From Agaricus subrufescens (taxonomy: Eukaryota > Basidiomycota > Agaricomycetes > Agaricales > Agaricaceae), in assembly GCA_029945375.1 (NCBI GenBank), contig CM057059.1:2418001-2482000 (forward strand): a stretch of DNA of 64,000 nucleotides. Reading direction: 5' to 3'. The number at the start of each line of letters is the position of its first letter. The stretch's first letter is position 1. Both the position numbers and the translations under genes were made by a program. The notes beneath the pieces are model-generated. The model searched no databases. It was not told the DNA's origin and worked only from the letters and a program-made list of their open reading frames with translations. This document shows, in pieces, positions 47,976-60,145 of the stretch.

Positions 47976-48052
47976 GGGGGCTCGAGGGCCTGGGGCCGGC
48001 TTATAAGGCGTCCCCGTCGAGCTTATCCCCGCTGCCAGCGGCTGACTCAGCA
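47976..48052. promoter_or_regulatory. Very short bidirectional promoter, FAM72-like / NOL12
   Basis: Only 77 bases separate the two divergent start codons. The sequence is GC-rich with one TATA-like stretch (CTTATAAGG) near 48000. Both leaders must be short or overlap the opposite gene. Confidence 0.55.
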
Positions 48053-48872
48053 ATGCACAATCTCGCCTCCCTCACCCGCTCCCACACCATCCTTGCCGCG
48101 AAGAAACGCGCGAAGCGTCAGCAGATCCCCGAAGTCCTCTTTGATGACTCCGCGCGAAGGTCTGCCGCCCCTGCCCACCCCGTCCCCCCCCTCTCACCCG
48201 CCCCAGGGACTTTCTGACCGGCTTCCACAAGCGCAAGCTCGCAAAGGCGGACGCCGCCCGCAAGAGGGCCCAGCAGCGCGAGAAGCAGCTCCGCGCAGAC
48301 GCCCGGCGTGAGGTCAGTCGCCGGGGCCCCTGCTTGTGTGATCGACCTCACCCCGTCCATCTATAGCAACGCCGCGTGCTCCGCGAAAAAGCTGCTGAAA
48401 ACGCCCGCACGATAGAGGGCGAATATGCCGCGGCCCATGGTCTGTCCCTTCCACCCCATGCCTCTCACGCCCTGTACTCACACGAGCAGGCTCGCCTGGC
48501 GAGGACGCAGAAGAATGGGCAGGCATTACCTCAGCCACCTCCCGACAACGAGACGAAGAATACGAAGACGACCAGGTGCTCGCTACAGTCACTGTAGTCG
48601 AAGATTTTGATCCCGATCCCATCTCTCATGGACCTCCCAGACCTGCTTCCCCGGCTCCCAGGACCAGCTCTCCACCACCACCAAAATCAGGATCGGGGGC
48701 CGTCCCACCTCCGAAAAAACCCAAGCCTCAAAAAATACACTACCAGACCAAGGGCGCGCGAACGGCCGAGCGTCGGAAGCAGCTCGCCCGTAGAAACGAA
48801 AAGGCGGAACGTGCTGGTGGAAAAGCTTCCCGCAAGCCTGTTTCTAAAAATACCCGCAAGTCGAGGAGATGA
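48053..48872 (+). CDS. RRP17: NOL12/Rrp17-type nucleolar protein
   Basis: Nucleolar 12/Rrp17 family, ribosome-biogenesis factors; yeast Rrp17 is a 5'-3' exonuclease in pre-60S maturation. The first exon (48053-48159) ends in the family signature VLFDDSARR, followed by DFLTGFHKRKLAK in exon 2. Then comes a long basic helix rich in Arg, Lys and Ala (KRAQQREKQLRAD, QRRVLREKAAENA). After the fourth exon begins, acidic EDAEEW and EYEDD lead to QVLATVTVVEDFDPD, again typical. The C-terminus is very basic (nuclear/nucleolar signal) and ends at 48872. The introns are CT-rich and 50-80 bases. Confidence 0.86.
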
Positions 48873-49845
48873 TATGCTTGATGCACAGCGGGTGAACCAA
48901 CGATTCACACTCGCTGCCCTCGGAACGTCCCCAGAAACCATGAACCTCATGGCCACCTCGGATCGGGTGCCATCGAATGGTTCCTTCCTCGTTGAAAACG
49001 TTCTCCATGGACTTGTGGGTTGTTAGCTCATTCGCAAATGTATCATCCCGGTTCTACTTTTGTCATCGGCACCGTCTGGCTTTCGCCGCTGGACATGCCG
49101 AAGGGTATCAAAACCCCCTTGGACGCGGTATAGATGATGCGACTAATACATTGCGGCGTGTGAGCATTCTCATCAGAACTCTCCAGCTCTGCCGTTTCGT
49201 CTGTAGCCAGATCCTGAGTGTTATCAGAAATTCCTCGATAATAAAAGAATCCGAGTGACAGATGTCACCATCTCCGGATAAGAAAACAGCCGAGCTTTGG
49301 ATACTTTGGTTTCTATCATTCAACCCAGCATGAAAGAACCACATGCGGCAATGTCGCTTTATGGCTGCGAGCCTTGGGTGTCCAAATGCCGATAAACCCA
49401 AAATGACCGTTTCCGCATACAGAGCGGAATACATGCACCAAAGAAGCATGGATACCACTGGCGAGCTTACGGCGCCTGAAAAGCACAGAAACGGCTTCCG
49501 ACATGGAAGAATCTGTGCGTTCGATCTAATTCCGCGGAGGTATTGAGGAGGTGTGTTCCTTCTATGTAGTAGCACCAGCACTCGTTCCCAATTGAAAGAA
49601 CTTGACAAGTAGATATCTCAGTGCCGTGACCTAACCGAAGTCTAAGAATAAAGCGGTAGAGAACACTTGGGAAGCTCGAAGCCACCGGCAAGAACCCGAT
49701 AACAAGTCTAAAAGTATGGCGGGCAAACACCGTGAGACCGATGCACTGGCAGGTCTGTCACGTGACCATATTGGGCCATGTCGTGTCGTAGCAATGCAAA
49801 CGCGCGGAGGCTGCAGTGCATTCATCTCCACACCTCATACCGACA
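48873..49845. other. Intergenic, no gene supported
   Basis: This gap of about 1 kb lies between the NOL12 stop and the BOS1 start, both plus. A minus frame of 166 codons (49108-49608) is the longest here. It shows no motif, composition bias or intron pattern that I would trust as coding. Confidence 0.45.
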
Positions 49846-50834
49846 ATGAACTCTCTATACACATCCGGCGTACGGCAAACAACATCTCTCCAAGCAGACC
49901 TCGAACGTCTGCGGAATGGCGACGTCTCTGCCTCACTCCTTGGTGCGCAGCCCCACACAAATTGCTGAGCGAGTAATCCAATTACTATCATGTTAGGACA
50001 GATTTCTGCGTCTCTAGCCGCCATGAGTCGGACGATAGACGACTATGATGCTATGGCCAAACGAGAAATAATCAAAGCTAAACAGGAAAAGGCGCAAATG
50101 TGCGCAATGACTCCCACTATTGCAATCTGAAAAGGGTTCTGATAAAATGGAAACTTCATACCCACAGGCGTGTGCAAAAATTCCGTTCGGACTATTCAGA
50201 GTTCCGAACTCAGTTTGAGAAACTCAAAGCGGATGCACTAGAACAGGTGTGTTTCAGCCTCATATACTCTCAATCACATCTGTAACAGAAACACTGGGCA
50301 GCAATCAACTTCTCAACGGGCCGAACTCATCTCGAGTTCAGCAACTTCAAGCGCGACGTCTGATACACGACGACGATTCCAAACCACTCCAGCACAATCA
50401 ACACTCCATCCAGGCCTTCGACCTTCTAATCAATCAGACACCATTTCAGAATCACCTTTCCGTTCTTCGTCTCCTTACGGCAACTATGGTCGAGAGTCCC
50501 GCGCCTTGGACGAACACAGTTTCATACATAATACAGACAACAAGCTAGACGAGTTTCTCGCTCAGGGTAGAGAAGTGTTGGACAATTTAGTCGATCAGAG
50601 GAAGATGCTTAAAGGAACCCATAAACGATTACTGGATGCTGCGAACACCCTCGGGTTGAGCCGACAAGTGATCGGGTGGATTGAAAGACGAAGGTGCGTT
50701 TTTTTTTTTGGTAATAATTTCCGTAGAACCCGTTCTAGAACTTGTCCCCCAGTACTCAAGACACATATATCTTCCTTGGAGGAGCCGTTTTTACGTTTTT
50801 CTGTTTCTACCTCATTTGGCATTATCTCGGTTAA
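49846..50834 (+). CDS. BOS1: Golgi SNARE BOS1 (membrin)
   Basis: Qb-SNARE of ER-to-Golgi transport. Five exons (49846-49942, 49997-50099, 50168-50246, 50302-50693, 50753-50834) join in phase to 250 residues. The N-terminal domain starts MNSLYTSGVRQTTSLQADLE, then AMSRTIDDYDAMAKRE and FEKLKADALEQ. After a Ser/Thr-rich linker comes the SNARE helix with EFLAQGREVLDNLVDQRKMLKGTHKRLLD. The C-terminal membrane anchor is TYIFLGGAVFTFFCFYLIWHYLG. For exon 4 the family frame requires the acceptor at 50301, not the nearer one at 50288. It is anchored in ER/Golgi membranes with the SNARE helix in the cytosol. Confidence 0.94.
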
Positions 50835-53166
50835 TATGGTTGTTGGTGTATTTATTTTCGAATATGACTGTTCCCGCTGTCAGCACGCTCAATTATACTT
50901 CAGCCTAGTCACAGAAAGCGTCTGGCAGACCAAAGCACGAAGTAACATCTAAAGTTGGCGATAGGGTGGCGCTGTTCTTATAAAGAACCGTTTTGTTCAC
51001 TGCCAAGCCAAGAACAGCAGATAATCCCCAAACCAGCGAATCCTTTTAAAAGTCGGCTGCCTGAAAGTATCATACCGAACTTTCTTATAAGATGTTAAAA
51101 ACCAAACTCCTTTCAGAAGAACCGCATTACCGAGGAACAACTTCACCCTTTGACACCAAGCGACATAAGAACCCTGGAAAGTCCTATTTGTCAGTCTAAC
51201 AACCTCGCTTGTCTTGCTCTACTCGAAATAACCGTTATCACCTTTAATAAATCCGAGTGGGCCAAGACCGAAGATGGACAGAATAGGACATGAGATTTAG
51301 ATCTCTCGGAGGGAAGGAAATCCAGTTGGCTTCTAAAGGTTAAGCGAATGGCTCGTCTATCATTGATTTTGTTTTCCTAATCGTCAGAAGTGGTCCAGAG
51401 TCGATACTACAAAACCGGCTATCAACAAGAAGTCGTATGCGTAACTTTCGGTGAAGAGCCTCAGGTCGCGACTGATTTTCTGCTTTATTCGTTGAGGAAA
51501 GAGCTCAGGGAAAGCTCCCTTTAGTTGGTGACGTTCGCGTGGATGTATGCGGTCCCTGGATTACTTTGTCCATGGCCTGCCCTGCAATGTTCGCACGAAA
51601 CTCTTTGTCTATTGTTCATGGCCCTCTTGCTAAGTCAGTTCAGCACCACATTTTTGTAATATTGTTATAGGCCTTTCTGGATTTCTGCTTGCAATAATTC
51701 GAGCCAGGTGATTGGTGTCAGTCTTCTCTTCGATCTGACGCCGCGAGCTCCATCGACCAACCTCGCTTATTCTCAAAGATGAGATCCTTAATCAAATGTG
51801 TTACATTTCCTTATAAAATTCCGATGGCACTTCCTGAGGGTCACTTCACCCGCATCTTTCGAATCTACTGCACAAATTCTCTAGCTTTCTCCAGTTATTG
51901 TTTCAGAATTTCCCCTTTTCTTCTGAGTATATAATACAAGCGACGCTTAAAAGCCGAGTATAACATAACAATTTCGCGGTACCGAGACACCAATCTCAAC
52001 GAACCTACAAACACCGAGATCCTCAGGCTCTCTCTCGGTACTAGTGCGGTTAAAAAAAGGAACGAACGCTCCATTCATCGAGTCGGACGAGGTACGCACT
52101 GAATACAAAAGCGGTTAGCATACAATCGAGCCTGCAACTTAATGAAATACGACAATTGTGTTCATGTATCAGATATCCATATCACCTAGAATGAGTGACC
52201 CAATGGTTATGAACTTTAACCATCTCAACTCTTCATCAAGGTTAAAAGTAGTTTACGCTGACTAAGATACTAGGAATCCCTCATCTGCCAGTGGAAGTCC
52301 AGGCCCTGTCCACGCCCCTAAATACCCACACCCAATTCAGCAAAAACCGGGTTGTGTGTGACAAACTTAGTCTCTAATTTTCACACTCTCATCAACAACA
52401 AAGGCCTCGGCCTTCACCAGCCATCAAAAATCTCAAGGTAAACCTTGCCTTATAAGTCTCCCTCTACTAAACAACTGGCGAAGAATATATAGTAACACAG
52501 TTTCTAAATTTGGCGGCTTTTTTTTTGAGGCTCACTACCCTGCTGCTATTTAATTAGTTACCTCATATATGACAGGTACATGCATCCCTGATACTTAGAT
52601 GATTCACATCCAGCGCTTGCTATCTAACACAAGAACCTCGTACTTAAAGATTGAAACCGGATGTCTACGCCCAGAAATATTTATAATACCCATGCGTCGG
52701 CGATACCGCCGGCGGTGCACAGGAAGAGATCGCAGGTTGATAGGGCGGCAGCACACATGTGCAGGTGTCAACAAATGTCAAAGCTGAGAAGATGTCTTGT
52801 CTATATCGAACTGAGGTACGTGATAAACCGGGTTGTCTAATTCTTATCTAATGAAAATAGATTCACCTGTGAGCTTCTTTACAACCCTTGTACAATGTCA
52901 ACTTCATTGATCATAGAGTCAACATTAGTGCACCGAATGCTGAGAATTTCGAGTTGCATTTCTAAGCTCTGTTAAGCGGACCTCAGAGTACATTATGAAT
53001 AAGGTACTAGCATAGCGGCAGTCAACACCGCAACCTACATAGCTACAAATGCAATTGTTAAGCAGCCCAAAACCAAGGCAAAGAAAAACGAAAACTAATA
53101 CTACAGTTATTGTCTGGTTTCAAAACGTATATAAGTGTTGCGCCAAACAAGTAGATAACTGATCAC
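50835..53166. other. Gene-free region
   Basis: About 2.3 kb between the BOS1 stop and the stop of the Ser/Thr-rich surface protein gene. Codon frames are short on both strands. No tRNA, repeat or motif is evident. Both flanking genes end here (convergent), so only 3' UTRs are expected; the rest is unexplained. Confidence 0.5.
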
Positions 53167-54268
53167 TCACGCCATGCCACCATAGCCCATTGCCGCTCCG
53201 GATTCTGCGAGTTTCCGCTCCCTGAAAGCCTGAAAACTATTAACAATCCTGCGCTTAGACAGTTTAATAGCTATACGAATTACCTTGCGATACTTCCTAC
53301 GCTCGTAGGTGACCAGACCAACAACGATAAGGGCAATTACTGAGATACCTGCAAAGATACCGAGGCCGATGGGGAGCACCGCTAACGACTTTCCAGGTAT
53401 AACAGCGTTGTTTGCTGAATCAGCGGCAGCACTCGTTCTACTAGGGGTACCATCCGCAGCACTCGTGGTGCTTGATACATCAGAGGCATTCGCAGCGGCG
53501 GCGGCGGCGGTACTTGAAGCACCAGCGGAGGTGGTGGTAGCAGAAGAAAAGCCCGCTGAAACTGAGGATGAGACCGATGTAGAGGTATTCGTGGTGACAG
53601 TAGAGACAGGCTACAACTCGGTCAGTACAAAGACAGAAAAGAGCTGAGAAATTGTACTGACCTGGGCCGAAACAACTCCACTCGAGGAAGAAGATGAAGT
53701 TGGTACTGAAGAGCTAGACACAGTGACAGTGGAAACGGGCTGGTATATATAAGTTACTAGTAACACAAGGAAAGTAAACCAGCCTCACATGGGTAGAGAT
53801 TGCACCTGATCCTCCCGATGGTGCTGCTGAAGTGGTTGTTGACGCAGTGGTGATTGAGGCAGCGCTCGATGTGGTACTATCAGCTGTCGATTTGGTATTC
53901 GACTTGGTCGCAGGCGGATTTTGCGACGAAGTTTCAATGGGAATAGCAGAGGCCGTCGGTTGTGAAGGACTAGGGTCCAATATAAGATTGCAAGTTTTGA
54001 CTTCCTCAACAGCCATTTGTCCATTTTTATCTTTAATTGGGGTGAGCACAATGGTGCAATTCGCGGTTACCGGACCATCTGGGCTGCAGAAAGGATTTGA
54101 GTTACCACCTATGAAGATGATCACAGAAACGTACGTCATTTCGGTAGTAACTGTATTAAGAATTTGGCTCCCATTTGCCTGACGGTCCCTCAAAGGAAAT
54201 GCGTTGACGGAGAAGTTCAAGACAAAAAGGCAGAGGACAGAAAAGAGGGTGTGCTTGAAGGAGGGCAT
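53167..54268 (-). CDS. Ser/Thr-rich single-pass surface protein
   Basis: I do not recognise a specific ortholog. The start at 54268 gives a signal peptide (MPSFKHTLFSVLCLFVLNFS). A small domain with Cys residues follows (NPFCSPDGPVTANCTIVL). A long Ser/Thr/Ala-rich stretch, probably O-glycosylated, is split over three exons, two of them starting with the same PVSTVT. One transmembrane helix follows (IGLGIFAGISVIALIVVGLVTY) and then a basic cytoplasmic start (ERRKYRK) and a short tail ending GYGGMA. This layout resembles Mid2/Wsc-like wall-stress sensors or SKG6/AXL2-like proteins. The stop overlaps a good donor (GTGAGT at 53165-53170), so an extra 3' exon is possible. Confidence 0.74.
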
Positions 54269-54649
54269 GGTGGGTCCAATGGTGGTGACGAGGTTTTTCC
54301 TTGGGTTAGCGTGAGCCCGATTCCGGCGGTTTTCTCGACGTCGACAAGGTTGCGCAAAGAAACGGAAAGTGCCGTCGAGGCAATGTCGTTGGACGAAAGA
54401 AAAAAGAAAAAGCAGAAAAGCGAAGCAAAGAGGGAGAAAAGCGAAGAAGGGAGAAACAAAATGCACTTAGAGCCTAGACTTGTGTAACCATTGCAAGTAG
54501 CGACCATCGCCATTGATCACTGCATCACCCATCACCGGATTTCAAACTCCGCCACCTATTGTATCCATCGCCCGCCGCCATTGTTTCGGCGGCCGGGGAT
54601 CGAACCCCTGTCGTAGATTACATTGTCCACCACCTATACTAAGTACGAG
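54269..54649. other. Intergenic with tRNA-like box pair on minus
   Basis: The gap separates the surface-protein start and the P5B ATPase stop, both minus. On the minus strand, TAGTATAGGTG (54641-54631) fits a Pol III A box and GGTTCGATCCC (54606-54596) fits a B box. The distance between them is about 9 bases shorter than in a normal tRNA. I could not form an acceptor or anticodon stem. It is probably a decayed tRNA or tRNA-derived element, or chance. Confidence 0.3.
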
Positions 54650-57600
54650 TTACCGCATACCGCCCTCTACTGCCTTGTATACCTTCCCCTGCATCACCCG
54701 CCTCCGCCCCCGCTGCCACCAGCGCATCAATGTCCCTATCACATTGCCTACCATCTGGGATCCCCACTGCTCAAAAGTCATCGACGTCGCTATATTGCCA
54801 AACACGACTGCAAAGATAGTTATCTTTGCCGGCATCGGCAGCATCTTGAGCGTGAGCAAAATTTGAATCGGTTTCGGTGGCGCCATCAGCACTAGCACAT
54901 TAAACCCAGATAGAATTATCATAGCACACAGCAACCAGACTACTCATACATGTCAGAAGGTCCATCACTGACATCGGACATTCACGCACCATTTGTCCAC
55001 ATGGGCTTACGATACGGCGGACCGATGCTGAATACAGCAGCCACTAGGATATATTGGAAACAAGAGATCAAGAATAGCACTGTGTTTTCGTAGTTTGTTG
55101 ACTCGAGTTGATTATTACCCGAGTTTGGATTATTTGCAGGAGGTGGTGTATACCTGTTAAATTTTAGAACTGTTGCCCGCTGGAAGTGTAAAATCTAATC
55201 ACCATGGTTGCGTCCTCACCCAGAGGAATCCCCATAGCTGGAAGCCGCTAGTTATTATAATTTGTCCTATGATACTTGCGAGTACTCGTTTTGAGACCAA
55301 GCTTGCTGTCGGGCGCTTTGGATGGATATGCGGGTATGGTAACGTCCAGCCCACTAAAACAAACAGTTACATGAATCCACTGAAGTCACTTCAAAATGAT
55401 CTAACTCACTGGTAACAGCAATGGGTATAATGATGAAAAGATCAATGTAAAGAAACTGACGAAATGAAAACTACGTCAGCCACTTCTAAGACTTCATAAA
55501 AGAGAGTACATACCTGGAAATCACCCAATGAAGAAGCAAAAGAATATAAGAGTGTTACAGAAGTAAACTGAATTAAAGAGTACAAAGCCCTGAAAAGAAG
55601 TTGATCAGGTGCCTCTACAATCTTTTACAAGAGATACTCACATATATTTGAAGCAACTGAAACTCGTGACAAGCGCGGCGCGTCCCTCCTTAATGACCTC
55701 TACCACACACCCAATGTCAGCAATCGTAGTCGTAAATGGAGCCGCAACGCTGGCTTCAGCCTCTGAAAGCGAAATCCCAACATCTGCGGCCTTAAGAGCA
55801 GCACAATCATTAGCTCCATCACCACACATCAGCACCGTATAACCCAGAGCCTGCAGTCTCTCAACAATTTCGTTTTTTTCATCAGGCGACATCCGAGCAA
55901 ATATTTGAGTTTTCACGAGCATCTATGAAGAGTAAGATCGACAATCCATTCCTTGCAATTTTTAGCACTTACGCGTTGTAGTGTTTCTAGGGGTGCATAG
56001 TTGATCATCCAGCGGAACACGTCCCCACTGACGACGAGAGAGTAATCGTGATAATCAATTTCATCTGATTCAGCCATATGATGAGAGGGCGGTGCCAAAG
56101 GCTTAAGGCTGTAAGGATCAAGTTTCCAGAGTGGGTCATCCATGGAAGTCCACTCTATCTTCGATGCGGGGGTAGAAACATTGCCTACGAGGAAAAAGTG
56201 AGAAAAAAGTTGGCAGCCCACGTAAACCATTTCACGCACCGCTTCTGAATGCCGGTGCGAAAACATGCACTGCCTGATTAATCAACGAGCACTCCCGAGC
56301 AACACTCACTGCCGTCAATGGATTGTCGCCAGTGATCATCCTACACGCAAGATGGGCTGTCCGTAGCTGTTGAATGGTTAACGCAGTTGCTGGTTTCAGT
56401 CTGTTCTCAAAGATAATCAAGCCCAAGAAGCATAACTTGGATTCTGCTTGTTCACTTTCAATATGGAACCATCAGATCCGCCTCATCAAAGGTATTTTGA
56501 ATAAACCCACCGTTTCATACGTTGCGCCTTCAACCACGATAAACCCTCAACACTTTTTCCAGCCATCGCGATAACGCGGTATCCGCGCCTGGTATAATAC
56601 GATAGGAGGTCATCGTAATCCTGAGGAACTAAATGCCTATCCGTGAGTTAAATGTGGGTAAGTGAAAGCTCATAAAACCCTACATGATTCCTTTTCACAA
56701 ATGTCAGCCATGACCTCTGGTGCGCCTTTCACATAGATTTCCATGCTAGAGCTTCGCAGCCTCTTCACGATAACACTCATCCTCCGTAATGAAGAAACAA
56801 ATTCAAACGTCCGAATAACACCCAATTCCAGAAAGTGGGCATGCTAGCATCGCAGGTATAAGTTAGTCAGCTCTATAGTTTCAAGGGAGATAAGAACCTT
56901 GGCGGCGCCTTTGAGGGCATCTTCTAATCGGAACTGAGCCGATCCAGGTGGCCTCACGACCGTTTGCACGAGAGCAGCTTGTTCAATCACCATGCCTTTC
57001 GACTTGATCACTCCAGTTCCAGATACACGTCCCTCTTCCAACGTCCACTTCGTAAACTCGAACATTTTCGCGTCCAGTGGATCACCAATAACCTCGTTGT
57101 CGACAAGTTTCAAAGAATGGCAGGTCGCAAGAGCGTGGAGTAAAGATGCTTTACTATTGCCAAGAGGCACATCGTAAACGTCTTCAAGTAACTCGCCAAA
57201 CATTTGCATATTGCGCTCAAGGCCTCGTACCCCAAGAACATCTAGACCATCTTCGGTCAAAGTCCCAGTTTTATCAAAGCAGCATACGTTGATTTTTCCT
57301 GCGACATTGACTCGACTGGGTGCGGTACAGTAGATGCCCTTTTTGCGGAGGCGCGTGATAGCAAAACTGGTCCCAATCGCAAGGGTAGCGGGCAAAGCTG
57401 GGGGCACGACCACAGTAATGAGGTCCAGAGCGCGGATAATTATGGTGTGAAGAGGGACCTGGTGTGAATTCAACATCATGTTGGTCCGTGTCTGTTCAAA
57501 GACTTACCCCAATTCTTACAAACTGGACTGCACTGAAACAGAAACCAACGCCTGCAATGCCTGCCAGAACACCAATGAAGCGGATGGAATCACGATAGAA

Positions 57601-59956
57601 CTTGAAGCCAATAGGTTTCGGGAAAAGCATAGACCGTACAAGTGCTCCCTTGGTAGTGTTAAACCCTAGCAGGCTTTAGAATACATGTATTTGCACAGAA
57701 TAAAAGAACACACCTGTTCGAGCTACGAGCGCAGTGGCGGGCCGCCCTAACTCATCTTGAGAGTATGATCCTCGAATCCTGACTATTTTTGTGCCTCCAT
57801 ACAAAAAACACTTCGGGTTTTCTTCCCTATCCCTCTTCCATTTGCTGACATCCTCGTCCTTCATAGGAATCTTACTGACAGGTACACTTTCACCAGTCAA
57901 CATGCTCTCATTAATGATGGCATCCCCAGTAAGGAGGAAAAGGTCGGCTGGCATCATTGAACACTCAGAATCTGACAGGTTAACCACATCTCCAGGAACC
58001 AATTCCGTCGAGTCGAGTCCAATCCCTGAAAATCATGATTACACATTTATCGCTGACAAGAGTATACCACGTACATTCGTTGTTTCGGAGCACAACCAAC
58101 CTGCAGCTATAGCGAGACATTTCACGCATTCGATTGATTGTCTGAAGGAAAGTTTAGGACAGCTCTTCTTGAAGAGAACAAAGTTCTACTGACCTTACGA
58201 GTCTCCACAAGTGTGGAAATGATACTCGCGCATGAGATGAGAGCAATACAGAAGGCGTAGTAATAGTAATCATCGAGAGACCAAAGAATGATACTAGCAA
58301 TTTGAAAAATATAGAATGGATGAATGACCTATGAAGGAAAATGAGAGTGCGGACTACAAGTGATTCGAAAATGCAAACCTCGTCGATTAATAGTGCGGGT
58401 ATAGATTTTCCTTCAACATCAATTTCATTCTTTCCAAAGATAATAGCGCGCTGCTCTGTGACATCACCTGACAAACCACCTTGAACGACGCCAATGTTTG
58501 TCCAAGCGGGATCGCGCCAGTCTCTAATGCCACCGTATCAGTATATTCGAAGTTCGCCATTGTCAAAGACCTTACTTGACCATAGCAAACAGGCCACTCC
58601 GTGGATCAAGTGCATATCGGGTATAACGATAGTCCACCACCAAGAGTTTCTTCAAAGTACCGCTTTCCGAATCCAAGTGTTCTTCTGTCTTGTGCTCAAG
58701 ACTTGACTTGTACAGCTCGCTATCTTGGCCGTTAGGTATGTCAGGCGGGAACACGGTAGAAATGTGGTGCCGGTAGTCTAGAATGTGGATTGTTTGCAAA
58801 GTGATGGTTTTGTACGCAGACTGTCCTCATGTAAGTGGCCTAGTAGACAAGGGAATATCATGACGCGTACCTCAACAACGACAAAACCATTGACGGAATC
58901 AATAAAAGCTTTTTCGACGGCGACCCAACGTAACCACAAGCGGGGGAACCAGTGCCCAAGCAATGAGAGAATACCAAAGGACAGAACGCAAACGAACTTC
59001 CACAACCAAGCACGCCACCGAATAATTTCATAACCAATAAAACGAATTGTACTGTCTTCGTCCGCAATGTATAATGTTTGTCGGCTGGGTGGGCCGGGTG
59101 GCGGGGCATTGAGAAACGTAGAAGTAACGTCCATGTCAATGCGAGCTTCTCCATCGAAAACAGATTCCATAGTGAGAAGAGGAAGGCTGTGAGATGGTCG
59201 CGGAGGGGTTGAAGGCTCCGAGTCATACTGCATGCTAGGTGCTATCGAGGCATTATCAGAAAGGACGTGCGGATGCTCTTGGTCAGATTCGGCTTCTTCG
59301 TCAGAAGAATATCCCCAACGTTCTTCACCCTCATCTGAATCCTGTTCATGCTCTGAAGCACCAATAGTACGACGGCTCCGACGACTACCTCGCGAGTACA
59401 AACTTGCTGAAGACTTTCGCGAAATCGAACGTCGACGTTGTCCGGATTCGTCGGCGGTGGTAGAACGTCCGAATAAGTTTGCGAAATTTTCAAACACGGA
59501 TTGTCGTTGTGGAGAAGATACCCGTTTTCTAGATTTTCTACTCTGACCATGTTCGCTTCCCTCACCGTCACTTCGAAGGAGGGCGTCATTGTCCGCCTCT
59601 CCTTGACCCTCACTCTGATGGGCCGATTGCAACGAGCTTTGACTATCCCCGCTGAAACGTCTATCCAGCCGGTGGCGAGATGATGAGTCGTAGCTTTGCC
59701 TCCGAGAGCGGGACCAAGTATCACTGCTTCTCCTCCCGAGCTCCAAATTCGACATGCGAGAGACACTGCTCGGATTGACTGTATGTCCCGGGCCAGAAAA
59801 CACAGCACCTTCTCCCTCATTGTCGAAATAAGAACTGTATTGAGAATCCCGCCTTGAAAGCTTCCTATTGGCCATAGCCTCGTTGATGTCGATGGCCGAT
59901 GCACCCTCGGTATAGTCATGGCTGGAGTGATTGCTGGGACCTGCGACGGGCGACAT
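54650..59956 (-). CDS. YPK9: P5B-type ATPase (Ypk9/ATP13A2-like)
   Basis: Cation-transporting P-type ATPase of subfamily P5B; the human homologue ATP13A2 exports polyamines from lysosomes and yeast Ypk9 sits in the vacuole. The N-terminal 280 or so residues are disordered (Ser/Arg-rich, with acidic runs). Membrane segments start at [17 protein letters not shown]. The actuator domain has [13 protein letters not shown]. The helix-4 motif PPALP marks P5B rather than P5A. The phosphorylation motif is [18 protein letters not shown], and [18 protein letters not shown] lies in the P domain. The hinge is [21 protein letters not shown]. The last helices include [16 protein letters not shown] and the stop is at 54650. 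Many short introns; not all were resolved. Confidence 0.94.
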
Positions 59957-60145
59957 TTCGTAAGAATCCCCCCCAACGCCGGGAGAGTTGGGGCTAAGCG
60001 AAGAAAGCAGGTTGAATGTTAAAAGGCGAGGGACGGGATATGCCGCGGGCAGGAGGAATGAATTAGCTCGATGCGCTATGATCTGCCGATCGAATCACCG
60101 GCGTCTTCAGTGGCCGGCTACTACACCTTGACCTTGAAATCATCC

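Noticed and set aside
49108..49608. 166-codon minus-strand open frame
   Set aside because: No motif, no conserved composition and no splice support; judged a chance frame.
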